Part shown: positions 43,502 through 52,813 of the stretch, piece after piece
Numbering within the stretch: the stretch's first letter is position 1
Layout: each line of letters starts with the position of its first letter
NCBI RefSeq assembly: GCF_001423185.1
Contig: NZ_LMOB01000001.1
Span: 761,437 to 825,436 of the forward strand
Source of the DNA: Plantibacter sp. Leaf314
GTDB taxonomy: Bacteria > Actinomycetota > Actinomycetes > Actinomycetales > Microbacteriaceae
DNA: 64,000 bases
Direction: 5' to 3'
Made by a program: the position numbers and the translations under genes
Notes under the pieces: generated by a model
What the model saw: the letters and a program-made list of their open reading frames with translations, nothing else
What the model was told of the DNA's origin: nothing
The model's database searches: none

Positions 43502-44112
43502 GCGCGACGCCAGACCCGACACCGACTCGGATCCTCATGGTCTGCACAGGCAACATCTGTCGTTCTCCGTACGCCGGGTTCCTGCTGGCCGGCGGGCTTC
43601 GCGACATCGACGCGTCCGGGTTCGAGGTGCGGAGTGCGGGGACGAGGGCGATGGGCGGACAACCGATCGATGCCTCGAGCATGGCCCTCCTCGGACCACT
43701 CGCCGCTGCGACCGACGGGTTCGTCGCGACGCAGCTGACCGCGGAGATGATCCGTCGCCAGGACGCCGTTCTGACGATGACGAGGGACCAGCGTGGCGCC
43801 GTTCTCCGCCTCCAGCCCGATGCGTTGCGGAGGACCTTCACCCTGCGGGAGTTCGGTCGGCTCCTCGACACCGTAGAGATCGCCGAGCTCCCCCGGGACC
43901 GCGCGGAGCGGTGGCGACGGCTCCTGCCCGAACTGGCGGCGAACCGGACGAGCGCACGCATCCCGGACCCGGCCGACGACGACGTCATCGACCCCTTCGG
44001 TCAGGGCGAATCAGCCTTCCGGGAGATGGCCCGGCAGATCGCGCCGGCGACGGAGCGCATCGTCGCTTTCGAACGGACCGCCGCCGACCTCGCCGAGCGG
44101 GATCCCGAATGA
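43498..44112 (+). CDS. Low-molecular-weight protein-tyrosine-phosphatase
   Basis: The 204-residue protein has the active-site P-loop VCTGNICRSP (CX5R) at about 15-24 and an acidic DP-type loop (ARIPDPADDDVIDPFGQG) near residues 153-170. It is longer than the usual 150-160 residues because of an insert before the DP loop. It should remove phosphate from the tyrosine kinase encoded just before it. The genes overlap by four bases, as does the next gene (ATGA). Confidence 0.92.
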   Translation: MSATPDPTPTRILMVCTGNICRSPYAGFLLAGGLRDIDASGFEVRSAGTRAMGGQPIDASSMALLGPLAAATDGFVATQLTAEMIRRQDAVLTMTRDQRGAVLRLQPDALRRTFTLREFGRLLDTVEIAELPRDRAERWRRLLPELAANRTSARIPDPADDDVIDPFGQGESAFREMARQIAPATERIVAFERTAADLAERDPE

Positions 44113-44840
44113 ACGCCCCGTCGGTCCGGACTGATCCGGTCTCGGATCGCCGTCTCCTGCGCCAGAACGTCTTCGAGCGTCTCCTGGCGGAGATCATCGA
44201 CGGCCGACTGGCACCAGGACGCCGCCTCCGGGACGACGAGCTCACTGCGCTGCTCGGCGTGTCGAGGACGCCGCTCCGGGAAGCCCTGGCCCGACTCGAC
44301 GGCCTCGGCCTCGTGCAGACGGCTCCCAATCGGTTCACGCGGGTGGCTCCGCTCGCCAGTGGGTCGCTGTTCGAGGTGATCGACCTGCTCGACGCCCTCG
44401 TCCCCCTGCTGGTGCAGCGCATCGTGGAGCGGCTCGATGACGACACCCTCCTCGAGGCGGAGTACCTCGAGCGGCGGATCGCCCGGCTCCCGGTCGAGGA
44501 GACGACGCGGGCGGTGGGTCTGCTGTTGAGCTTCGGCGAAGGACTGCTCGACGACCTCGAACTCATCCCCTCGGTCATCACATCAGCGATGATCGCGCTC
44601 GTCCGGTACGCGGTGCAGCGACCGGTGGTCCTTATCGACGCCGGCGGGATCCCAGCCGTGCAAGCGGTCCTGCAGGCACTCCTCGACCACGACCCCGCGG
44701 CGATGAACCGTCATGCCGAAGCGTTCCTGCGTCGACTCGCCGGAGCGATCCGCGCGACCTGGTCGGATGCGGGAGCGAGCGCTCCGGATGGGGAGTCCGC
44801 GGATCAGCAGCAACGCCCGGAGCCGGTCGAGGAGGCCTGA
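44109..44840 (+). CDS. GntR-family transcriptional regulator
   Basis: The 243-residue protein has an N-terminal winged helix (LLRQNVFERLLAEIIDGRLAPG, then ELTALLGVSRTPLREALARL, about 15-70) and a helical C-terminal domain resembling FadR/FCD effector domains. The acidic tail is Glu/Gln/Pro-rich. The ATG overlaps the phosphatase stop, so the regulator is translated together with the kinase/phosphatase pair. It may control this operon or polysaccharide genes elsewhere; the ligand is unknown. Confidence 0.88.
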   Translation: MNAPSVRTDPVSDRRLLRQNVFERLLAEIIDGRLAPGRRLRDDELTALLGVSRTPLREALARLDGLGLVQTAPNRFTRVAPLASGSLFEVIDLLDALVPLLVQRIVERLDDDTLLEAEYLERRIARLPVEETTRAVGLLLSFGEGLLDDLELIPSVITSAMIALVRYAVQRPVVLIDAGGIPAVQAVLQALLDHDPAAMNRHAEAFLRRLAGAIRATWSDAGASAPDGESADQQQRPEPVEEA

Positions 44841-44865
44841 CCCGTCCGACGCGACCCTTGATCCA

Positions 44866-44902
44866 ACGACGAAGGCCCGCGATGTTCGCGGGCCTTCGTC
44901 GT
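44866..44902. terminator. Bidirectional terminator between the GntR gene and tRNA-Gln
   Basis: A perfect 17-bp stem (ACGACGAAGGCCCGCGA and complement) with a TGT loop. It lies after the GntR gene on the plus strand and 16 bases after tRNA-Gln on the minus strand, so it can stop both. Confidence 0.8.
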
Positions 44903-44917
44903 GATGCTGCTGTCTTG

Positions 44918-44989
44918 CTGGGGTACCTGGACTCGAACCAAGAACAACTGAACCAGAATCAGTCGTGTTGCCAATTACACCATACCCCA
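44918..44989 (-). tRNA. tRNA-Gln (anticodon CTG)
   Basis: The 72-base cloverleaf has acceptor TGGGGTA/TACCCCA and a 5-bp anticodon stem ACTGA/TCAGT around TTCTGGT, giving anticodon CTG (reads CAG). The T loop is TTCGAGT. A 3' CCA is not encoded. Confidence 0.95.
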
Positions 44990-45020
44990 CTGTCTGAACC
45001 GAAGCCCCGACCGAAGAACA

Positions 45021-45049
45021 ACACTAGCCTACGGAGCCGATCGTCTCAA
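45021..45049 (-). promoter_or_regulatory. tRNA-Gln promoter
   Basis: TTGAGA (45044-45049) and TAGTGT (45021-45026) on the minus strand, spaced by 17 bases. The transcript should start near 45014, about 25 bases before the mature tRNA. Confidence 0.6.
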
Positions 45050-45080
45050 ATCGGTGCGTTCCGGGCGCGTCGCGGCAGGT

Positions 45081-46001
45081 TCAGCTGGGCACGCCGGCGA
45101 GGTCCCGGTTGAGCGCTCGAGCCACCCGCGCACCGTTTCCGGCGGCCACGATGAGCTGTTGCGGGCCGGGTGGTGTGATGTCGCCGGCGGCGTACACCCC
45201 GGGCACGGTCGTGCGGCCCCAAGCATCGACGACCACATAGCCGTCGGTGTCGCGGTCGAGCGCGAGCGGCAGCAGGTACTCGAGCGGAGCGGACCATTCC
45301 GGCCGCACGAACCCGCCAGACCGCTCGATGAGCGTCCCGTCGGCGAGCATCACCCCGGAGAACCCGTCGCGACCGCCGGCCAGCTCGGCGACCGCACCGC
45401 GCTCGACCCGGATGCCCGCAGACGCCAACGCGGCCTCCTCCGGCTCGGTGACGGTGTCGGACCCGTTGGTGAAGACGATGAGATCGGACGACCACTGCGC
45501 GATGAGGATCGCCCACTCGGCCAGGTCTGCCGACTCGCCGATGAGGGCGAGCGGTGCGTCCGCCTTCTCGAACCCGTCGCACTCGACGCAGCTGTGCAGG
45601 TCCGTCCCGTAGAACGCCCGCATGTTCCCGACCTTCGGCAGGGTCTCCGTGAGCCCGCTGGCCACGACGACGGTGCGGGTCACGACGTCGCGGTCCGGCT
45701 CGCCACGGACGCCTTGGGCGACGACCCGGAATCCGTCAGGAGTCGCCTCGACCGTCTGGACCGCCGCGAACTGGATCTCGGCGTTCGCGTAGGCCGCGAC
45801 CTCCTCGCGCCCCAGCCGCCGCAGATCGAGCGGCGGGACACCGTCGCGCGTGAGGAAGCCGTGGGAGCGGAGCGTCGCGGCATGGCGTGGACGGTTGCCG
45901 TCGAGCACGAGGACTCGACGCCGCGCCCGAGCGAGGTTCAGCGCGGCAGAGAGCCCCGCCGGGCCTCCACCGATCACGACGACGTCGTAGGCGTCGCTCA
46001 T
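45081..46001 (-). CDS. Thioredoxin-reductase-like FAD/NAD(P) oxidoreductase
   Basis: The 306-residue protein has the FAD Rossmann motif [18 protein letters not shown] at about 8-25, a CVEC redox pair in HSCVECDG (about 135-141) where thioredoxin reductase has CATC, and the C-terminal FAD motif GVYAAGD. The NAD(P)H GxGxxA motif is degraded ([13 protein letters not shown]). It is probably a TrxB-fold disulfide or quinone reductase but not necessarily the main TrxB. Its ATG overlaps the gltX stop (ATGA). Confidence 0.82.
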   Translation of the reverse strand: MSDAYDVVVIGGGPAGLSAALNLARARRRVLVLDGNRPRHAATLRSHGFLTRDGVPPLDLRRLGREEVAAYANAEIQFAAVQTVEATPDGFRVVAQGVRGEPDRDVVTRTVVVASGLTETLPKVGNMRAFYGTDLHSCVECDGFEKADAPLALIGESADLAEWAILIAQWSSDLIVFTNGSDTVTEPEEAALASAGIRVERGAVAELAGGRDGFSGVMLADGTLIERSGGFVRPEWSAPLEYLLPLALDRDTDGYVVVDAWGRTTVPGVYAAGDITPPGPQQLIVAAGNGARVARALNRDLAGVPS

Positions 46002-47518
46002 GACGCGAGGTGCGCGGAGAGCCGATCCAGTCGCGCGATCGATTCCGTCTTCCCGAGGATCTCGAGGGATTCGAAGAGCGGCGGCGAGATCCGGCGACCG
46101 GATGCCGCGACGCGGAGCGGACCGTAGGCGATCCGGGGCTTCAGGCCGAGCCCCTCGATGAGCGCGCCGGCGAGCGCCTCCTGGATCGAGGCCGCGGTCC
46201 ACTCGGCCGCGGGGATGAGCTCGAGCGCACCGATGGAGGCCGCGAGGACCTCACCCGCGTTGGCGGGGAGCCCCCGCAGCGCGTCGTCCTGGTAGTCGAG
46301 CTCGGCGGCGCCGACGAACAGGAACCCGAGGAGCGCCGGGACCTCGCCCAACAGCGCGATGCGCTCCTGCACGAGCGGTGCGGCCTGCTCGAGGATCGCC
46401 TGCTGGACATCGGGAACCGGCTCGCTCACCACGCCGGCATCCACGAGATACGGGACGATGCGGCCGAGGAAGTCCGCGGGCTCCAGCAACCGGATGTGGT
46501 CCCCGTTGATCGATTCCGCCTTCTTGAGGTCGAACCGGGCCGGGTTCGGATTCACGTCGACGACGTCGAAGGCCGCGATCATCTCTTCGATCGAGAACAC
46601 GTCCCGGTCGCCGCTGAGCGACCACCCCAGAAGCGCGAGGTAGTTGATGAGCCCCTCCGGCACGAAGCCGCGGTCCCGGTGGTGGAAGAGGTTCGCCTCG
46701 GGATCGCGCTTCGAGAGCTTCTTGTTGCCCTCCCCCATCACGTAGGGCAGGTGACCGAACCTCGGGACGAAGGTGGTGAGGCCGATGTCGATGAGCGCGT
46801 GGTACAGCGCGATCTGACGAGGCGTCGACGGCAGCAGGTCCTCGCCGCGGAGCACGTGGGTGATCTGCATGATGGCGTCGTCGACGGGGTTCACGAGGGT
46901 GTAGAGCGGCTTGCCGTTCGGACGCACGAGGACGAAGTCGGTGAACGAGCCGGCCGGGAAGGTGATCTCGCCGCGGACGAGGTCGTCGAAGCTGAGGTCG
47001 TCGTCCGGGACCCGGAGGCGGAGCGCCGGCTCACGACCTTCAGCTCGGAAGGCTGCACGCTGCTCGTCGGTGAGGTCGCGGTCGAAGTTGTCGTAGCCGA
47101 ACTGCTTCGGTCGCCCCGCCGCCTCGTTGCGCGCGTCGATCTCCTCGGCGGTCGAGAAGCTCTCGTAGAGGTGCCCGGCCGCGGTCAGTCGCGCGATGAC
47201 GTCGGCGTAGATGTCGCTGCGCTCGGACTGCCGGTACGGCGCGTGGGGTCCGCCGACGCCGACACCCTCGTCCCAGTCGAGCCGCAGCCAGGTCAGCGCG
47301 TCGACGAGCTGTTCGTAGCTCTCCTCGCTGTCGCGGGCCGCGTCGGTGTCCTCGATACGGAAGACGAGCTTGCCGCCCGTGTGGCGGGCGTAGGCCCAGT
47401 TGAACAGGGCCGTGCGGACGAGGCCGACGTGCGGCGTGCCGGTCGGTGACGGGCAGAACCGGACGCGGACGTCGGAACCGGAAGCCGTGGAGAAGGGGTG
47501 CGTAATCGTGTCAGACAT
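45998..47518 (-). CDS. gltX: Glutamate--tRNA ligase
   Basis: GltX charges tRNA-Glu, which also feeds transamidation of tRNA-Gln where that pathway exists. The 506-residue class I synthetase has the HIGH-type motif [10 protein letters not shown] (about 23-32), the KMSKS-type motif KKLSKRD (about 252) and a helical anticodon-binding C-terminus. AGGA lies nine bases before the ATG. The first 8 bases overlap the end of the LysR gene, and the last four overlap the TrxB-like gene, so three genes may share an mRNA. Confidence 0.97.
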   Translation of the reverse strand: MSDTITHPFSTASGSDVRVRFCPSPTGTPHVGLVRTALFNWAYARHTGGKLVFRIEDTDAARDSEESYEQLVDALTWLRLDWDEGVGVGGPHAPYRQSERSDIYADVIARLTAAGHLYESFSTAEEIDARNEAAGRPKQFGYDNFDRDLTDEQRAAFRAEGREPALRLRVPDDDLSFDDLVRGEITFPAGSFTDFVLVRPNGKPLYTLVNPVDDAIMQITHVLRGEDLLPSTPRQIALYHALIDIGLTTFVPRFGHLPYVMGEGNKKLSKRDPEANLFHHRDRGFVPEGLINYLALLGWSLSGDRDVFSIEEMIAAFDVVDVNPNPARFDLKKAESINGDHIRLLEPADFLGRIVPYLVDAGVVSEPVPDVQQAILEQAAPLVQERIALLGEVPALLGFLFVGAAELDYQDDALRGLPANAGEVLAASIGALELIPAAEWTAASIQEALAGALIEGLGLKPRIAYGPLRVAASGRRISPPLFESLEILGKTESIARLDRLSAHLAS

Positions 47519-48473
47519 CGACTGTCATCCTACTCGGGCCACCCACGGACGCGGCGATGCGCAGGAGTGCCGCGACCGCCGGGATGCGGTCCGCATGCGC
47601 CGCGCTCACGAGGTGCAGCGCGCGATCGTCTCCGTTCCGCGTCGGCCGGACGACGACGCCTTCGGGGAGCCGGGCCGCCGAAAGTGCGAGCGACGGGAGG
47701 AGTGCGACGCCGAGGCCTGCCGCGACGAGCGCGGTGACGGCGATCGCGTTGTCGGTCTCGTGGGCGATGTCCGGCTCGAAGCCGCTGGACCGACAGAGTC
47801 CCAGGAGGTGACCACGACACCGCGGGCAACCGGCGATCCACCGCTCGCCGGCGAGCGCCGCGAGGTCGACCTGCTCGTCGGCCGCCCGCGGATGGTCGAT
47901 CGGCAGCACGAGACGCATCGGATCGGAGCCGAGGCGGTGCACCTGCAGCCCGGCGGCGCTCGCACGGTGCGGATCGTCGGGATCGCCCGGATAGCTGAAG
48001 GTGATCGCCACGTCGGCCTCACCGGCTCGGACCGCCGCCACGGCTTCCGGCGGTTCGGCCTCGACGAAGGAGACGCCCACACCCGGAACCTCGTCCGACA
48101 CGCGCGCGAGCAACCGCGGGACGAGCATGGAGGAGGCCGAGGGGAAGGCCACGAGCCGCACCCGTCCGCTCCGCAGCCCGGCGAGCGCCGCCACCTCCTC
48201 CGTGGCCGCCCGGAGCGCGCGGTCCACCGCTTCGGCGTGCTCGGCGAGGATCCGGCCCGCGTCGGTCAGGCGGACCCCACGGCCGACGCGCTCGACGACC
48301 GGCATGCCGAGACGTTGCTCGAGGCGTCTGAGGTGCTGACTCACGGCCGGTTGGCTCGATCCGAGCTGGTGGGCGGCGGCAGTGATCGAGCCGGTCGCTG
48401 CGATGGCCCCGACGACGAGCAGGGACCCCGCGTCGAGCGACGTCGAGGCGGGGAGGGGGGTGAGGGCCGACAT
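47511..48473 (-). CDS. LysR-family transcriptional regulator
   Basis: The 320-residue protein has a LysR winged helix at residues 20-80 ([33 protein letters not shown]) and a substrate-binding domain. A Cys pair in [10 protein letters not shown] could be redox- or metal-sensing. The ATG at 48473 follows a TATGCT -10 by six bases, so a longer in-frame version to 48506 is unlikely. It diverges from a PLP-enzyme gene, and a LysR-type dyad lies between them. Confidence 0.92.
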   Translation of the reverse strand: MSALTPLPASTSLDAGSLLVVGAIAATGSITAAAHQLGSSQPAVSQHLRRLEQRLGMPVVERVGRGVRLTDAGRILAEHAEAVDRALRAATEEVAALAGLRSGRVRLVAFPSASSMLVPRLLARVSDEVPGVGVSFVEAEPPEAVAAVRAGEADVAITFSYPGDPDDPHRASAAGLQVHRLGSDPMRLVLPIDHPRAADEQVDLAALAGERWIAGCPRCRGHLLGLCRSSGFEPDIAHETDNAIAVTALVAAGLGVALLPSLALSAARLPEGVVVRPTRNGDDRALHLVSAAHADRIPAVAALLRIAASVGGPSRMTVDV

Positions 48474-48479
48474 GGAAGA

Positions 48480-48498
48480 AGCATAATGCAGCGTTATG
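48480..48498. promoter_or_regulatory. LysR-type operator overlapping the LysR gene -10
   Basis: CATAATGCAGCGTTATG (48482-48498) is a 17-bp dyad in which seven of eight pairs match, fitting the T-N11-A pattern of LysR sites. The TATGCT -10 of the LysR gene (48480-48485, minus strand) overlaps its left arm, suggesting autorepression. The PLP-enzyme gene starts 56 bases to the right. Confidence 0.6.
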
Positions 48499-48554
48499 AA
48501 TCGCATCGTGAGCCTGTCCTTGTCCTATGGATCGTCGACGAAGACACTGGAGCC

Positions 48555-49640
48555 ATGGCCCCCACGACCTTCGACGAAGCGCGGACCTCCTTCCCCGAGG
48601 GGTCCGGCTATCTGGCCGCATGCACGCTCGGGCTGCCGACGATCGGGACGGTCGACGCCTTGACCGCCGACCTCTCGGCCTGGCAGGAGACCCGAACGGA
48701 CGCCGCGTCCTACGGACGGGTCGTCGAGGACGTACGCCGTTCGTACGCGGATCTGGTCGGCGTCTCCGTGCGCGACGTCGCGATCGGGTCTCAGACCTCT
48801 GCCATGGTCGCGATGATCGCGGCGTCCGTCCCCGACGGAGCCGAGGTCCTCTGTGTCGAGGGTGATTTCAGCTCGCTCGTCGCGCCGTTCCTCATGCAGG
48901 CACACCGAGGCGTCAGGGTGCGTCACGCGCCCCTCGCCGAGCTCGCCGACCACGTCGACGCGTCGACCTGGCTCGTCGCCTACTCCGCGGTCCAGTCGGC
49001 GACCGGGGCGGTCGCGGATGCGACGGCGATCCGGGCGGCTGCGCGGGCACACGGCGCACTGACGCTCAACGACCTCACGCAGGCGGCCGGCTGGCTCCCC
49101 GTCGACGCCGCCGCCGACGACATCACGGTGTGCCACGCCTACAAATGGCTCTGCGCTCCCCGAGGGGTGGCGTTCCTGACGGTGCGCGAAGCCGTCCTCG
49201 ACCGCCTGCGACCGAGTCAGGCCGGCTGGTATTCGGGCGAGGACGTCTGGTCCTCGTGTTACGGCCCGTCGCTGCATCTCGCCGACAGCGCACGGCGCTT
49301 CGACGTCTCCCCCGCCTGGCAGGCCTGGGTCGGTGCCGCACCGGCCATCGCCCTCTTCGCGGAGCTCGACGCGTCGGCTGTGTACACCCACGACACCGGG
49401 CTGGCAGCGGCACTCCGGGCGGGCATCGGCGACCGCCGATCCCTCCTCACCGGTACCCCCTCGGCCATCGTGACCTGGCTGGATCCGGACGGCGAGGATC
49501 TCCGCGCCATGCAGTCGGCCGGGATCACCGCCTCCGGCCGGGCGGGTCGGGCCAGGGTGGCGTTCCATCTCTGGAACACCGACGACGACGCCGCTGCGGT
49601 ACTCGACGCCCTCGAGACCCGGCCGGCCCGGATGCTCTAG
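48555..49640 (+). CDS. Class V aminotransferase-fold PLP enzyme
   Basis: The 361-residue protein is a fold-type I PLP enzyme of the class V/NifS-like group. The Schiff-base Lys is in CHAYKWLCAPRG (about 199) and an Asp for the pyridine nitrogen is expected in NDLTQAAGW. It could be an aminotransferase, cysteine-desulfurase-like enzyme or kynureninase-like lyase; the sequence does not decide. The ATG at 48555 is chosen because an ATG at 48486 lies inside the LysR operator. Its stop overlaps the stop of the opposing FAA-hydrolase gene in a CTAG. Confidence 0.83.
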   Translation: MAPTTFDEARTSFPEGSGYLAACTLGLPTIGTVDALTADLSAWQETRTDAASYGRVVEDVRRSYADLVGVSVRDVAIGSQTSAMVAMIAASVPDGAEVLCVEGDFSSLVAPFLMQAHRGVRVRHAPLAELADHVDASTWLVAYSAVQSATGAVADATAIRAAARAHGALTLNDLTQAAGWLPVDAAADDITVCHAYKWLCAPRGVAFLTVREAVLDRLRPSQAGWYSGEDVWSSCYGPSLHLADSARRFDVSPAWQAWVGAAPAIALFAELDASAVYTHDTGLAAALRAGIGDRRSLLTGTPSAIVTWLDPDGEDLRAMQSAGITASGRAGRARVAFHLWNTDDDAAAVLDALETRPARML

Positions 49641-50401
49641 GGGCGGCGACCGGTGTTGCGCAGGATCCCGATACCGGAGACCTCGACCTCCACGACCTGA
49701 CCGTCGGTGAACTCTCCGACGCCGGCCGGTGTCCCGGTCAGGATGACGTCGCCCGGGAGGAGCGTCCAGACGGACGAGGCGTACTCGACGATCGCACCGA
49801 TCGAGTGGACCATGTCCGACAGCGGTGCGTGCTGGCGGACCTCGCCGTCGACGCGCGTCTCGATGGTCGCACCGTCGAAGGAGAACTCCGTCTCGATGTA
49901 CGGGCCGAGCGGGCAGAACGTGTCGAAGCCCTTCGCCCGTGCCCACTGGCCGTCGGCCTCCTGCAGATCGCGTGCCGTGACGTCGTTGGCGATCGTGTAG
50001 CCGAAGATGACCTCGTCTGCGCGCTCTGCGCTCACGTTCTTCGCGACGCCGCCGATGACGATGGCGAGCTCACCCTCGAAGTCGATGCGCTCGGACTGCT
50101 TGGGGAACACGACCGCGTCGCCAGGACCGACCACCGAGGTGTTGGGCTTCAGGAAGAGGAGCGGCTCGGAGGGAGCCTCCCCGCCCATCTCGGCCGCGTG
50201 GTCACGGTAGTTCTTGCCGACGGCGACGACCTTGGAACGAGGGATGACCGGCGCGAGCAGGACCGCATCCGCGAGCGGGACGCGCTCCCCCGTCGGTTCG
50301 AAGCCCGAGTAGAGCGGATCGCCGTCGAGGACGACGAGATCCGCATCGTCGATGATGCCGTAGCGGATGGCCTGATCGTGACTGAAGCGAGCGATTTTCA
50401 C
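49637..50401 (-). CDS. Fumarylacetoacetate hydrolase-fold protein
   Basis: The 254-residue FAH-family protein has the GKNYRDHAAEMGG start of the core, FLKPNTSVVGPGD, the metal-binding EGELAIVIGG and GYTIANDVTARDLQ, and ends in LTGTPAGVGEF. Such proteins are C-C hydrolases, decarboxylases or isomerases of 2-oxo acids. Its place between ilvE/leuB and gltX matches the Mycobacterium order. The GTG start lies six bases after TAGGCT, implying its own leaderless transcript. Confidence 0.9.
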   Translation of the reverse strand: MKIARFSHDQAIRYGIIDDADLVVLDGDPLYSGFEPTGERVPLADAVLLAPVIPRSKVVAVGKNYRDHAAEMGGEAPSEPLLFLKPNTSVVGPGDAVVFPKQSERIDFEGELAIVIGGVAKNVSAERADEVIFGYTIANDVTARDLQEADGQWARAKGFDTFCPLGPYIETEFSFDGATIETRVDGEVRQHAPLSDMVHSIGAIVEYASSVWTLLPGDVILTGTPAGVGEFTDGQVVEVEVSGIGILRNTGRRP

Positions 50402-50407
50402 CAGGCC

Positions 50408-50413
50408 AGCCTA
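50408..50413 (-). promoter_or_regulatory. FAA-hydrolase gene -10 box (leaderless)
   Basis: TAGGCT on the minus strand, six bases (GGCCTG) before the GTG start. A hairpin at 50436-50464 would stop ilvE transcripts just upstream, so this promoter is needed. Confidence 0.45.
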
Positions 50414-50435
50414 TCCCGAGGGACGCGGAGGACAC

Positions 50436-50464
50436 GGAAGCCCCGCACGAGGTGCGGGGCTTCC
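50436..50464 (-). terminator. Terminator after ilvE
   Basis: A perfect 13-bp stem (GGAAGCCCCGCAC and complement) with a 3-base loop, 16 bases beyond the ilvE stop. There is little U-tract. Confidence 0.7.
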
Positions 50465-50479
50465 CAGGGTGCTCGGAGC

Positions 50480-51613
50480 CTATTCGGCGCTCGAGGACGT
50501 CTCAGCGTCGAGTCGGGTCATCCACCCGTGGCGGTCCGGCAGACGTCCGTACTGGATGTCCGTCAGCTCCTGCCGCAGGGACATCGTCAGTTCTCCGGCG
50601 GGTGCGTCTGCGTCTCCGACGGTGAAGTCCCGTGCCTTCAGCTGCGCGATCGGGGTGACGACCGCGGCGGTGCCACAGGCGAACACCTCGACGATGTCGC
50701 CGCTCTCGACGCCCTCACGCCATTCGTCGATCGTGACCCGACGACGCTCGACCGGGTGACCGCGGTCCGCAGCGAGCTGGAGGATGCTGTCGCGGGTGAT
50801 TCCTTCGAGGATCGAGTCGGACTCGGGCGTGACGAGGGTGCCGTCCTTCTTGACGAGCACGACGTTCATCCCGCCGAGCTCCTCGATGTAGGTCGCCTCC
50901 TGCGCGTCGAGGAAGAGGACCTGAGCGCAGCCCTGTTCGTAGGCCTCAGCCTGCGGCAGCAACGACGACGCGTAGTTCCCACCCGTCTTCGCCGCACCGG
51001 TGCCGCCCTTGCCGGCGCGGCTGTAGTCGGTCGACAGCCAGATCGACACGGGCGTCACGCCTCCGGTGAAGTAGGCGCCGGCCGGGCTGGCGATGACGTA
51101 GTAGTTCACCTTCTTGGCGGGGCGGACGCCGAGGAAGGCCTCCTTGGCGAACATGAAGGGCCGGAGGTACAGGCTGGTCTCCGGCGCGGACGGCACCCAC
51201 GAGCCGTCGACCGCGATGAGCTGCTTGATCGACTCGACGAAGTACTCGACGGGGAGCTCCGGCAAGGCGAGTCGCTTGGCCGAGCGCTGCAGGCGTCGGC
51301 CGTTCGCGTCCGGCCGGAACGACCAGATGGACCCGTCGGCATGGCGGTAGGCCTTCAGCCCCTCGAAGATCTCCTGGGCGTAGTGCAGGACCGCGGCGGC
51401 CGGATCGAGTGAGATCGGGCCGTAGGGCTGGACACGGGGCCGGTGCCAACCGCCGTGCTCCGACCAGCAGATGTCGACCATGTGGTCGGTGAAGTGCTGG
51501 CCGAACCCGGGGGCGGCGAGGATCGCGTCGCGCTCGGCCGCCGGCACGGGCTGCTCGTTCGGGGTCACGGTGAAGGCGAGTTCGCGCCGTGCCATGGGGA
51601 GGTTGATCGTCAT
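50480..51613 (-). CDS. ilvE: Branched-chain amino acid aminotransferase
   Basis: IlvE performs the last step of Leu, Ile and Val synthesis. The 377-residue fold-type IV PLP enzyme has YAQEIFEGLKAYR, RPFMFA, the PLP Lys in GTGAAKTGGNYASSL and EELGGMNVV, all typical of class II BCATs. The ATG at 51613 has GGAAG eight bases upstream; upstream in-frame sequence is Arg-rich and unconserved. It lies 43 bases downstream of leuB, so they may be co-transcribed. Confidence 0.96.
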   Translation of the reverse strand: MTINLPMARRELAFTVTPNEQPVPAAERDAILAAPGFGQHFTDHMVDICWSEHGGWHRPRVQPYGPISLDPAAAVLHYAQEIFEGLKAYRHADGSIWSFRPDANGRRLQRSAKRLALPELPVEYFVESIKQLIAVDGSWVPSAPETSLYLRPFMFAKEAFLGVRPAKKVNYYVIASPAGAYFTGGVTPVSIWLSTDYSRAGKGGTGAAKTGGNYASSLLPQAEAYEQGCAQVLFLDAQEATYIEELGGMNVVLVKKDGTLVTPESDSILEGITRDSILQLAADRGHPVERRRVTIDEWREGVESGDIVEVFACGTAAVVTPIAQLKARDFTVGDADAPAGELTMSLRQELTDIQYGRLPDRHGWMTRLDAETSSSAE

Positions 51614-51656
51614 GATGGTGTCTTCCGTCTGGATCTGCGTGTCAGGTGGGCGTCGT

Positions 51657-52712
51657 CTACCGCTTCGCCGCGAGGGCCGCGATCGCATCGCCGACCTCGG
51701 TCGTCGAACGCGCTGCGCCCGTGCGGGCGGCGATGTCGGCGGTGACGGCAGTGGCCACTCGTGCCGCCTCGGTCTCGAAGCCGAGATGCGACAGCATCAG
51801 GGAGACGGAGAGGATGGCGGCGGTCGGATCGGCCAGCTGCTTCCCGGCGATGTCGGGCGCCGATCCGTGGACGGGCTCGAACATGCTCGGGTACGTGCCG
51901 TCCGGGTTGATGTTTCCCGAGGCCGCGAGACCGATGCCGCCGCTGATCGCGCCGGCCAGATCGGTGAGGATGTCGCCGAAGAGGTTGTCCGTGACGATGA
52001 CGTCAAATCTAGCAGGATCGGTGACGAGGAAGATCGTGGCGGCGTCGACGTGGAGGTAGTCGACCGCCACGTCGGGGAACTCGGCGGACACGGCGTCGAC
52101 GACGCGCTTCCAGAGCGATCCGGCGAAGACCAGGACGTTGGTCTTGTGCACGAGGGTCAGCTTGCCCCGGCGAGCCACCGCGGCGGCGAACGCGTAACGG
52201 ACCACGCGCTCCACGCCGTAGGCCGTGTTCACCGAGACCTCGTTCGCGACCTCGTGCGGCGTTCCTTGGCGGATCGCCCCGCCGTTGCCGACGTAGGGCC
52301 CCTCGGTCCCCTCGCGGACGACGACGAAGTCGACCGCCCCGGGCTCGCGCAGCGGGCTGGGCACCCCCGGGTACACGACGGTCGGTCGCAGGTTGACGTA
52401 GTGGTCGAGGCTGAAGCGGAGCTTCAGGAGCAGGCCGCGTTCGATGTTCGCGTTCGCGAGCCGGGGGTCGCCGGGCACGCCGCCGACGGCGCCGAGGAGG
52501 ATGGCGTCGTGCGAGGCGATCGCGGCGAGGTCGGCTTCGGTCAGCACCTCGCCCGTCTCGAGGAATCGGGCGGCACCGAGGGAGAACGGGGTCTGCTCGA
52601 ATCGCGCCTCGCCGCCCTCGATCGCGGCGTCCAGCACCTTGAGCGCCTCGCCCACGACCTCGGGACCGATCCCGTCGCCGGGGATGACTGCGAGCTTGAC
52701 GGTGCGGGACAT
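51657..52712 (-). CDS. leuB: 3-isopropylmalate dehydrogenase
   Basis: LeuB oxidises 3-isopropylmalate with NAD+. The 351-residue protein has [12 protein letters not shown] at the start, the substrate Arg residues in [13 protein letters not shown] and [12 protein letters not shown], the metal-binding [20 protein letters not shown], and [18 protein letters not shown] is five bases before the ATG. Longer upstream frames were rejected because homology starts at [14 protein letters not shown]. It uses the product of LeuCD, encoded 25 kb away. Confidence 0.97.
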   Translation of the reverse strand: MSRTVKLAVIPGDGIGPEVVGEALKVLDAAIEGGEARFEQTPFSLGAARFLETGEVLTEADLAAIASHDAILLGAVGGVPGDPRLANANIERGLLLKLRFSLDHYVNLRPTVVYPGVPSPLREPGAVDFVVVREGTEGPYVGNGGAIRQGTPHEVANEVSVNTAYGVERVVRYAFAAAVARRGKLTLVHKTNVLVFAGSLWKRVVDAVSAEFPDVAVDYLHVDAATIFLVTDPARFDVIVTDNLFGDILTDLAGAISGGIGLAASGNINPDGTYPSMFEPVHGSAPDIAGKQLADPTAAILSVSLMLSHLGFETEAARVATAVTADIAARTGAARSTTEVGDAIAALAAKR

Positions 52713-52746
52713 GGGACTCCTGAGGGTGCGACGACGGTGTGCGCCC

Positions 52747-52752
52747 AGCTTA
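52747..52752 (-). promoter_or_regulatory. leuB -10 box
   Basis: TAAGCT on the minus strand. The transcript would start near 52740 and carry a 28-base leader with AGGAG before the leuB ATG. Confidence 0.4.
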
Positions 52753-52770
52753 ACGCCTGGCACCACGACG

Positions 52771-52804
52771 CGGTCGTGCCACCCGAGCCCGGGTGGCACG
52801 ACCG
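52771..52804 (-). terminator. Terminator after the MFS gene
   Basis: A perfect 15-bp stem (CGGTCGTGCCACCCG and complement) with a 4-base loop, starting 10 bases past the MFS stop and upstream of the leuB promoter. Confidence 0.7.
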
Positions 52805-52813
52805 ACGCGCGCC

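Noticed and set aside
48486..48554. An earlier ATG for the PLP-enzyme gene
   Set aside because: It falls inside the LysR-type dyad, lacks a ribosome binding site and would add residues without homology.
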